Below are positions 1-5,225 of a DNA stretch of 5,225 bases, piece after piece. The notes beneath the pieces were generated by a model. It did not search any database and had not been told where the DNA came from. It saw only the letters and a list, made by a program, of their open reading frames with translations. Within the stretch, counting starts at the first letter, position 1, and every line of letters starts with the position of its first letter. The stretch is from an uncultured Gammaproteobacteria bacterium (lineage in GTDB: Bacteria > Pseudomonadota > Gammaproteobacteria > PS1 > Thioglobaceae): contig CAJWNF010000052.1 of NCBI GenBank assembly GCA_913044155.1, positions 1 through 5,225 of the forward strand, read 5' to 3'. The position numbers and the translations under genes are program-made.

Positions 1-1269
1 TATTTATCAACTGCTGCTCACTTTGCAGCAGAGTCATCTACTGGGACAAATGTTGAAGTTTCCACAACTGATGACTTTACCAAAGATTTAGATGCGATGG
101 TCTACGAAATTGATGAAGCTAAGGGCATCATGAAGCTTGCCTATCCAAATGATCTTTTTGATCGTAATATAATCGATGGTCGCGCGATGGTTGTTTCATT
201 CTTAACCCTTGCTATTGGCAATAACCAAGGTATGGGCGATGTTAAATGCGCGCAGATGCAAGATTTCTGGGTTCCAAAATCAATGCTTGATATTTTTGAT
301 GGCCCTTCAAAAGATATTACAGATCTATGGAATCTTTTGGGTCGATCAAGAACAGACGGCGGTTATATTGCAGGTACCATAATTAAGCCTAAATTAGGTT
401 TGCGTCCTGAACCATTTGCAAAAGCAGCGTACCAGTTCTGGTTAGGTGGTGACTTTATCAAAAATGATGAACCGCAAGGAAACCAAGTATATGCAAGAAT
501 AAAAGATGTTACTCCTTTGGTAGCTGATGCTATGAGACGCGCACAAGATGAAACAGGTGAAGCAAAAATATTCTCTGCCAATATAACTGCAGATGATCAT
601 CACGAAATGTGTGCCCGTGCAGATTATATTCTTGAAACGTTTGCTGAAAATGCCCACCATGTTGCCTTCCTAGTGGATGGTTATGTTGGTGGACCTGGTA
701 TGGTTACTACAGCGCGACGTAACTATCCAGATCAGTACTTACATTATCATAGAGCTGGCCATGGTGCAGTAACTTCTCCATCATCCGTTAGAGGTTATAC
801 TGCATTTATACTTGCAAAGCTTTCACGTTTAATGGGAGCTTCTGGTATTCATGTTGGTACTATGGGGTACGGAAAAATGGAAGGTGGTGCGGATGATAGA
901 ATCATTGCATATATGATTGAGCGTGACAGTGCAGATGGACCTTTTTACCATCAAGAATGGTTTGGTATGAAGCCTACAACGCCAATAATTTCAGGCGGTA
1001 TGAATGCACTACGTCTTCCAGGTTTCTTTGAGAACTTGGGTCATGGCAATGTGATCAATACTTCTGGTGGTGGTTCTTATGGTCATATCGATTCTCCTGC
1101 AGCTGGAGCTACATCTCTTCGCCAAGCTTATGAATGCTGGAAATCAGGCTCAGACCCAATTGAATTTGCAAAAGAACACCACGAATTTGCAAGAGCATTT
1201 GAATCATTTCCAGGAGACGCAGACAACCTTTATCCTGGGTGGAGAGATAAGTTAGGTGTTCATAAGTAA
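1..1269 (+). CDS. cbbM: Form II RuBisCO large subunit, 5'-truncated by the window edge
   Basis: Ribulose-1,5-bisphosphate carboxylase/oxygenase, form II: cytoplasmic and built from large subunits only, it carboxylates RuBP to two 3-phosphoglycerates in the Calvin cycle. The frame is open from base 1 and gives 422 residues to the TAA. The ATG at 97 is internal, because the upstream codons encode the conserved [13 protein letters not shown] segment. Recalled against the Rhodospirillum rubrum enzyme, the fragment aligns without gaps from about residue 38. That places E48, K166 (in [10 protein letters not shown]), carbamylated K191 with D193 and E194 ([11 protein letters not shown]), H287 (HYHRAGHG), H321, loop-6 K329 (GKMEG) and S368 (SGGMNAL) all present, so the active site looks complete. 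The GGG phosphate loop is kept but flanked by N, S and Y substitutions (window residues about 353-360). The tail ends a few residues earlier than in R. rubrum. The family is about 460 residues, so only about 37 are missing. The activase genes cbbQO lie downstream, beyond an opposite-strand gene. Confidence 0.97.
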   Translation, partial: YLSTAAHFAAESSTGTNVEVSTTDDFTKDLDAMVYEIDEAKGIMKLAYPNDLFDRNIIDGRAMVVSFLTLAIGNNQGMGDVKCAQMQDFWVPKSMLDIFDGPSKDITDLWNLLGRSRTDGGYIAGTIIKPKLGLRPEPFAKAAYQFWLGGDFIKNDEPQGNQVYARIKDVTPLVADAMRRAQDETGEAKIFSANITADDHHEMCARADYILETFAENAHHVAFLVDGYVGGPGMVTTARRNYPDQYLHYHRAGHGAVTSPSSVRGYTAFILAKLSRLMGASGIHVGTMGYGKMEGGADDRIIAYMIERDSADGPFYHQEWFGMKPTTPIISGGMNALRLPGFFENLGHGNVINTSGGGSYGHIDSPAAGATSLRQAYECWKSGSDPIEFAKEHHEFARAFESFPGDADNLYPGWRDKLGVHK

Positions 1270-1283
1270 AGTAACTAGAAGAG

Positions 1284-1321
1284 GGTGTAATTTATTGACT
1301 GAATAACGAATAAATTGCACC
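1284..1321. terminator. Imperfect hairpin between convergent genes, possible bidirectional terminator
   Basis: GGTGTAATTTATT (1284-1296) pairs with AATAAATTGCACC (1309-1321): 13 bp with one G-U wobble around a 12-nt loop. It begins 15 bases after the cbbM stop and contains the stop codon (1292-1294) and last codons of the opposite-strand gene. The + strand has no T-run after the stem. The - strand exit is pyrimidine-rich but interrupted. It may end both transcripts weakly or protect the cbbM mRNA 3' end. The fold is seen in the sequence; the function is inferred. Confidence 0.45.
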
Positions 1322-1993
1322 TACCAAGGAAAACAGTATTACTTGATGTAATAAATAGATAATCAATGAATGCTGACCTATAAGTTGTAATAAAGGCAGC
1401 TTCATGAAAAATATTTTTTTATATACCGGATTATGACCTAAATAAATACCAGTAAATATAAACGCAATCCAAGGGAAAAGGGGATAAAAATCTACACTAG
1501 ACAATGGCAAATAATCTGATAGCAAAATCTTCAAAAAAGAAAGGTCAGGAAAATTGAAATAACCAAACAGAAATATTAAAGTGGCAATAAATAGCGATAT
1601 TTTTGGAAGTTGTGTAAAAAAGATGGCAATCAATGTTCCTGTCCAGATTAAATGCAGGATACCGAAATAAACCCAAGCATCTGGAAACAAGTAGTAAGTA
1701 CCGACAGAAACTAAGAGAGCTGCAAGACCAAGCAAGGCAAGGCGTTTGATAAATTTATTTAAGTTAAAACTATCAGCGTAGGCAAGAACAAGACTAATTC
1801 CTACTGCATTAAGAAACAAGAAAACAATTAAGTAGCGCCAATAGCTAGTAAGCCAAAAGTTAGATAGAGGGATATTTGTATAACCAAATTCGTTTAGATC
1901 ATAAATCAAATGAAACATTATCATCATTATGATTGCAATCCCTCTTATAAGATCAAGAGAGTGGTCTCTGTTTGATTTTTTTATGCTTACCAT
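1292..1993 (-). CDS. DUF1624 / heparan-alpha-glucosaminide N-acetyltransferase-like membrane protein
   Basis: This is a 233-residue integral membrane protein. It opens with a short basic segment and the family signature SLDLIRGIAIIMM (about 12-24), followed by FHLIYDL (27-33), whose His28 sits where this family has a conserved histidine. Further family-like motifs are YFGILH (109-114), a FPW segment (173-175) and GQHSLIIYLLHQ (206-217). I see about seven hydrophobic spans: 16-33, 53-73, 84-103, 108-126, 131-147, 170-187 and 208-230. The related eukaryotic enzyme HGSNAT moves acetyl groups across a membrane to a glucosamine; the acceptor of the short bacterial members is unknown to me, so an acyltransferase role is only inferred. 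The length is normal for these proteins and nothing looks broken. The ATG at 1993 is the first standard start after an upstream in-frame stop, but no Shine-Dalgarno sequence precedes it. The gene converges on cbbM and diverges from cbbQ, so it is not part of their operon. Confidence 0.85.
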   Translation of the reverse strand: MVSIKKSNRDHSLDLIRGIAIIMMIMFHLIYDLNEFGYTNIPLSNFWLTSYWRYLIVFLFLNAVGISLVLAYADSFNLNKFIKRLALLGLAALLVSVGTYYLFPDAWVYFGILHLIWTGTLIAIFFTQLPKISLFIATLIFLFGYFNFPDLSFLKILLSDYLPLSSVDFYPLFPWIAFIFTGIYLGHNPVYKKIFFMKLPLLQLIGQHSLIIYLLHQVILFSLVGAIYSLFSQ

Positions 1994-2035
1994 TACTATT
2001 TTTGCAAAATTAATGTGCCAACTAATGTGTGTTTT

Positions 2036-2066
2036 TTAACATTAAAATAACTAAAGTGTTTATATT
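2036..2066 (+). promoter_or_regulatory. Weak sigma-70-like promoter candidate for cbbQO
   Basis: TTAACA (2036-2041, five of six matches to TTGACA) and TATATT (2061-2066, five of six matches to TATAAT) lie upstream of cbbQ with a 19-base spacer, longer than the preferred 17. The -35 box overlaps the inverted repeat at 2031-2051. A promoter is expected here, because cbbQ cannot be read through from cbbM without crossing an opposite-strand gene, but the exact boxes are uncertain. Confidence 0.35.
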
Positions 2067-2084
2067 TTTTACAAACGATTATTC

Positions 2085-2088
2085 GGAG
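2085..2088 (+). promoter_or_regulatory. Ribosome binding site of cbbQ
   Basis: GGAG lies seven bases before the ATG at 2096, an ideal Shine-Dalgarno spacing that fixes the cbbQ start. It is clearly better than the site before cbbO, where only AGG (2910-2912) is present, ten bases from the ATG. Confidence 0.8.
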
Positions 2089-2095
2089 AATAGTT

Positions 2096-2905
2096 ATGCC
2101 TAATTTTGATATAAGTCAGTTTAAGGTAGTTGAGAGTCCTTATTACGAGGAACAATTCAATGAAGTCGACCTCTATAAGGCTGCCTATGACTCACGCCTA
2201 CCAGTCATGATAAAGGGTCCAACTGGCTGTGGTAAATCTAGATTTATTGAACATATGGCTTATAAACTAGACAAGCCTATTATTACAGTATCTTGTAATG
2301 AAGACATTACAGCCTCAGATTTGATTGGTCGTTTCTTACTTGACTCTGATGGAACAAGGTGGGTTGATGGGCCATTAACTATTGCTGCTCGTCATGGTGC
2401 AATCTGCTATCTTGATGAAGTTGTAGAAGCTCGTCAAGACACAATGGTTGTAATCCATTCATTGACTGATCATCGTCGTGAATTGATGATTGACAAAAAA
2501 GGAGAACTATTGAAAGCGCATCCGGACTTTCAGTTGGTTATTTCATATAACCCAGGCTATCAGTCATTAATGAAGGACCTTAAGCAGTCCACCAAACAAC
2601 GCTTTGTAGCCCTTGATTTTGATTTTGCAAGTCCAGAGATAGAGGCAATTATTGTAAGCAAAGAGTCCGGAGTTGATTCTGAAATAGCTAAAAAGTTAGT
2701 TCAATTTGCCAACACCACACGTAAACTTGTCGGACACGGTCTTGATGAGGGCGCTTCGACAAGACTTCTGAATTATGCGGGTATTTTGATAACTAAAGGT
2801 GTCGATATAAAAGACGCTTGTCAAATAGCCTTGATAAAGCCTATTACTGACGATGCTGAAGTTAGGGAAGTCATGAATGCCTCAATAGAAGCTATTTTTG
2901 GATAA
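2096..2905 (+). CDS. cbbQ: CbbQ, MoxR-family AAA+ ATPase of the RuBisCO activase
   Basis: Motor subunit of the CbbQO RuBisCO activase. CbbQ forms ATP-driven hexamers that, with CbbO, remodel RuBisCO so that bound inhibitory sugar phosphates are released. The 269-residue length is typical. Visible motifs are Walker A GPTGCGKS (41-48), Walker B ICYLDE (103-108) with Asp107 and Glu108, a sensor-1 Asn152 in YNPGYQ, an arginine-finger candidate Arg169 in KQRF, and a sensor-2-like Arg223 in GASTRLL. The C-terminal part (about 180-269) is the helical lid of the CbbQ/NirQ/NorQ group. NorQ and GvpN are close relatives; assignment to CbbQ rests on the adjacent cbbO and the nearby form II cbbM. The start is supported by GGAG seven bases upstream. 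The cbbO start follows after 17 bases, so the two are almost surely cotranscribed. Confidence 0.93.
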   Translation: MPNFDISQFKVVESPYYEEQFNEVDLYKAAYDSRLPVMIKGPTGCGKSRFIEHMAYKLDKPIITVSCNEDITASDLIGRFLLDSDGTRWVDGPLTIAARHGAICYLDEVVEARQDTMVVIHSLTDHRRELMIDKKGELLKAHPDFQLVISYNPGYQSLMKDLKQSTKQRFVALDFDFASPEIEAIIVSKESGVDSEIAKKLVQFANTTRKLVGHGLDEGASTRLLNYAGILITKGVDIKDACQIALIKPITDDAEVREVMNASIEAIFG

Positions 2906-2922
2906 ATTCAGGCTACACTCTG

Positions 2923-5166
2923 ATGACTGACCCAACTTATGAGCGCAATCTAAAATGTGCATTTGAGTCGGTTCATCTAGAATTTTCTAAACATATAGAC
3001 ACTGCTCGCTCAAAACTTAGTCGAGAGTCTTTGGATGAGTATTATGACGGAGTTGAATTTTTTGCTACGATTGGGCAAGGAGACAGCACTTCGATCGCCT
3101 TTGCCAATGTTATGCCTTGGGTAGGGGCTCATTTTGGAAAGAATTCAATTAAAAAAATCACTGATTTTTCTTATGAAACCATTGCCAGGAGCCCAAATAA
3201 AGAGTTTTTGGTTGATTTTCTGTTTAGTTTGATAGAGGTTATCAATTACGTAAAGGAAGATGAACTTGAAAAGTTTTTGAGCCTGATTGATTATCAACTA
3301 AAACAAACCACATACTCTGTTCACGGAATTCATGTGACTCATAGCTCGCCGTCTTTTAGGGCCTTTTTATCAAGGATAGGCGTAATACTTTCGCAACTTG
3401 ACTATGAAGGAATATATGAATGGATTAATTACGGTTTAAGATATTTTAAAAGTCACCCAGAACGGCAAGAGGCTTATTTCTCATTATCAACATCAGATTC
3501 TCGTGCAGTCTTTCAAAGACAGAGGAAAGGAGTGTTGTTTGTTGACATTGAGAGACGCATTAATTTATTACAGCTTGCATTGTGGGGAACTGACTTCATG
3601 TATGCGCCTTATTCGCCAGACTTTGAGCAGCTTGAGCATTTTCATCCTTATTTGGAGGATGGAATTATGAGATTGCCAGATATTTATACTGAACTAAATG
3701 GAATTGACGGCACAAGGCGTTATTTTGCATTAGTGGCGCACTTGTTAGCACATAATCAATTCACCACTGCAATCGTTGCTGACAATCTTAGTCCTCATCA
3801 AAGATTGTTTGTTGAGGTTTTTGAAGATGCACGAGTTGAATTTCTATGTTCTCAGCAGTATCCCGGCCTTAAATCACTATGGCTAGAATTAATTCCAAAG
3901 ATTGGAGAGAACGACTGCAATGAGGAAAATCAATCCTGCATACGACACCGAGCTGCAATGCTTAGTCGTGCCTTAATTGATGAAAATCATAACTATAAAA
4001 ATGCCGAAATATTGAAATTTGTAAACAAATTTAAGGAACTAATGGATACTGGAAAATCAACCACTGAAGATAGTCTATCTTTGGGGCTAGATTTTTTAGC
4101 CAATACCCGTAATGCATCAGATTCCCTTGCAGATGTATTTTTCACAGATACTGAAATTAGCTATCGGGATGATAATCGGATTATGTGGGTTTTTATTGAG
4201 GACGATGATGAAGGAGATGATATATTTCAAAGGAAATTCGAAGATAAAGAAGATCAAAAACTTGAAGCAGTCATCCCACCACACTATTACGACGAATGGG
4301 ATTATAAATATGAATCCTATAAGCCAGATTGGACGGCAGTCTATGAGAGATTGCATCCCCATTCTGATGCTGCTTTTATTGATCAATTACTTGATAAGAA
4401 TCGTGGCCTAGTAAAGCAATTAAAGCGTGTTTTAGACCTCTTGAAACCGCAAAACAAAAAACGCTTGCGTTTCCAAGAGGAAGGCTCTGAGCTTGATTTG
4501 GATATTGCACTTCGAAGTGTTGTTGAGTTTAAGAATGGTTCACAGCCTGACACTAGAATCAATACTGATTTTGAACATGATTCTCGAAGTGTATCTGTAC
4601 TTCTTTTGTTAGATTTATCAGAGTCACTTAATGACATTGTAGACGCTACTAACCAATCAATCCTTGAACTTTCTCAAGAAGCTGTATCTTTGCTTGCATG
4701 GTCAGTCGAACAATTAGGTGATAATTTTGCGATTGCTGGATTTAATTCAAACACTCGTGAACAAGTAATGTATTACCATATTAAAGGTTATTCAGAGCAT
4801 TGGGATGATACTGTTAAGGCAAGGCTGGCGAGCCTAAAGGCTGAATATTCAACCCGAATGGGCGCCGCTATCCGTCATGGCGCTCATTATCTCGATCTGC
4901 AAAAAAGCGATAAAAAACTAATGTTAATTTTGACTGATGGTGAGCCATCCGATGTTGATGTAAATGATTCTGAAATGTTGATAAAGGATACTCATAAAGC
5001 GGTTCAAGAGTGCCAGCAGAAGGGTATGTATCCATATTGCATTAGTTTGGATAATAAGGCTGACGATTATATTTCAGATGTGTTTGGGTCTCATTATTCA
5101 GTCATTGACAAAATTGAATCTTTACCAAAAGAGTTGCCACAATTGTTTTTATCTTTGACAAAATAG
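2923..5166 (+). CDS. cbbO: CbbO, von Willebrand A domain adaptor of the RuBisCO activase
   Basis: Substrate-recognition subunit of the CbbQO activase: in studied homologues one CbbO sits on the CbbQ hexamer and its VWA domain contacts RuBisCO. The protein has 747 residues, close to the usual CbbO length. A long, mostly helical N-terminal region (1 to about 420) includes FEDARVEFL (300-308), matching the E-D-x-R-x-E motif of the CbbO/NorD group. An acidic stretch (EDDDEGDD, 426-433) and a charged linker precede the C-terminal VWA domain (about 555-745). The metal-binding MIDAS is complete: DLSES (Asp564, Ser566, Ser568), a Thr644 candidate in STRMGAAIRHG, and Asp672 in LTDGEPSD. No signal peptide or membrane span is seen, so it should be cytoplasmic. 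The ATG at 2923 has only a weak AGG upstream, so translation may be coupled to cbbQ. No hairpin terminator follows: the next start codon is five bases after the stop. NorD is the main alternative, less likely beside cbbM. Confidence 0.92.
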   Translation: MTDPTYERNLKCAFESVHLEFSKHIDTARSKLSRESLDEYYDGVEFFATIGQGDSTSIAFANVMPWVGAHFGKNSIKKITDFSYETIARSPNKEFLVDFLFSLIEVINYVKEDELEKFLSLIDYQLKQTTYSVHGIHVTHSSPSFRAFLSRIGVILSQLDYEGIYEWINYGLRYFKSHPERQEAYFSLSTSDSRAVFQRQRKGVLFVDIERRINLLQLALWGTDFMYAPYSPDFEQLEHFHPYLEDGIMRLPDIYTELNGIDGTRRYFALVAHLLAHNQFTTAIVADNLSPHQRLFVEVFEDARVEFLCSQQYPGLKSLWLELIPKIGENDCNEENQSCIRHRAAMLSRALIDENHNYKNAEILKFVNKFKELMDTGKSTTEDSLSLGLDFLANTRNASDSLADVFFTDTEISYRDDNRIMWVFIEDDDEGDDIFQRKFEDKEDQKLEAVIPPHYYDEWDYKYESYKPDWTAVYERLHPHSDAAFIDQLLDKNRGLVKQLKRVLDLLKPQNKKRLRFQEEGSELDLDIALRSVVEFKNGSQPDTRINTDFEHDSRSVSVLLLLDLSESLNDIVDATNQSILELSQEAVSLLAWSVEQLGDNFAIAGFNSNTREQVMYYHIKGYSEHWDDTVKARLASLKAEYSTRMGAAIRHGAHYLDLQKSDKKLMLILTDGEPSDVDVNDSEMLIKDTHKAVQECQQKGMYPYCISLDNKADDYISDVFGSHYSVIDKIESLPKELPQLFLSLTK

Positions 5167-5169
5167 GAG
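5165..5169 (+). promoter_or_regulatory. Shine-Dalgarno-like AGGAG overlapping the cbbO stop codon
   Basis: AGGAG includes the last two bases of the cbbO TAG and ends two bases before the next ATG at 5172. The sequence is strong but the spacing is shorter than the usual five to nine bases, so initiation may depend on ribosomes that have just terminated on cbbO. Confidence 0.5.
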
Positions 5170-5171
5170 CT

Positions 5172-5225
5172 ATGAAAAAATTAGTATCAATATTTAAATT
5201 TTGTTATAAATTTATTTTTCAATTT
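5172..5225 (+). CDS. N-terminus of an unidentified gene, cut by the window edge
   Basis: An open frame of 18 codons begins at ATG 5172 and runs off the window. It encodes a basic, aromatic-rich start (MKKLVSIFKF, then CYKFIFQF), like the cytoplasmic lead-in to a signal anchor or transmembrane segment. Its start lies five bases after the cbbO stop with AGGAG in between, so it probably belongs to the cbbQO transcript. The visible part is too short to name a family. S49-type membrane peptidases often begin this way, but that is only a guess. The truncation is due to the window, not to a broken gene. Confidence 0.6.
   Translation, partial: MKKLVSIFKFCYKFIFQF

Larger units (their letters stand above)
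1994..2095. other. Divergent intergenic region between the membrane protein gene and cbbQ
   Basis: These 102 very AT-rich bases separate two divergent start codons and must hold the promoters for both. They contain a direct repeat TAATGTG (2011-2017 and 2023-2029), and a near-palindrome of GTTTTTTAA (2031-2039) and TTAAAATAAC (2042-2051) that differs by one indel. They also hold a TTA-N7-TAA match (2042-2054), resembling the loose LysR-type pattern that CbbR recognises. In such AT-rich DNA these may be chance matches. I could not define a convincing promoter for the - strand gene. Confidence 0.6.

Noticed and set aside
363..660. Two overlapping reverse-strand open frames inside cbbM
   Set aside because: They are antisense shadows of a highly conserved coding region, have no recognisable domain and no ribosome binding site that I can support.
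1067..1255. Forward open frame in a second reading frame of cbbM
   Set aside because: It lies wholly inside the conserved RuBisCO C-terminus and its translation is low-complexity and unlike a known family.
97..1269. ATG at 97 as the start of cbbM
   Set aside because: Codons 1-96 in the same frame encode conserved form II RuBisCO sequence including the catalytic Glu48 region, so the gene begins before the window.
1270..2095. The reverse gene as cargo of a mobile element
   Set aside because: I found no transposase, terminal inverted repeats or target-site duplication flanking it.
4112..4637. Open frames on both strands inside cbbO
   Set aside because: They overlap the cbbO frame, which carries clear VWA motifs; their translations look like frame-shifted or antisense products.
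2096..5166. The ATPase plus VWA pair as a NorQ/NorD nitric-oxide reductase maturation pair or a new MoxR-VWA defence-like system
   Set aside because: No nor structural genes are seen, a form II RuBisCO gene is close by, and the lengths and motifs fit CbbQ and CbbO, a known RuBisCO activase.

Overview
The window is an AT-rich bacterial segment carrying part of a Calvin-Benson-Bassham carbon-fixation locus. It holds the 3' part of a form II RuBisCO large-subunit gene (cbbM), and the gene pair cbbQ-cbbO that encodes the CbbQO-type RuBisCO activase. Form II RuBisCO with CbbQ/CbbO, low GC and compact spacing fit a chemoautotrophic proteobacterium. My best guess is a sulfur-oxidising gammaproteobacterium of the SUP05/Thioglobus/bivalve-symbiont type, but this is inferred from gene content and base composition only.

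Layout: (1) 1-1269, + strand, cbbM, open at the left edge and lacking about 37 N-terminal residues. (2) 1284-1321, an imperfect hairpin at the convergent 3' ends. (3) 1292-1993, - strand, a small polytopic membrane protein of the DUF1624/heparan-alpha-glucosaminide N-acetyltransferase-like family. (4) 1994-2095, a divergent intergenic region with a clear ribosome binding site, a weak promoter candidate for cbbQ, and small direct and inverted repeats. (5) 2096-2905, + strand, cbbQ, a MoxR-type AAA+ ATPase. (6) 2923-5166, + strand, cbbO, with a C-terminal von Willebrand A domain and intact MIDAS motif. (7) 5172-5225, + strand, the first 18 codons of another gene that runs off the right edge.

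CbbM fixes CO2 on ribulose-1,5-bisphosphate. CbbQ and CbbO form a complex that uses ATP to remodel RuBisCO blocked by inhibitory sugar phosphates. All catalytic motifs that fall inside the window look intact, so the system is probably functional. The unusual point is the layout: an unrelated acyltransferase-like gene on the opposite strand separates cbbM from its activase genes, so cbbQO should be transcribed from its own promoter. I see no mobile element, tRNA, rRNA, CRISPR array or clearly new system here.
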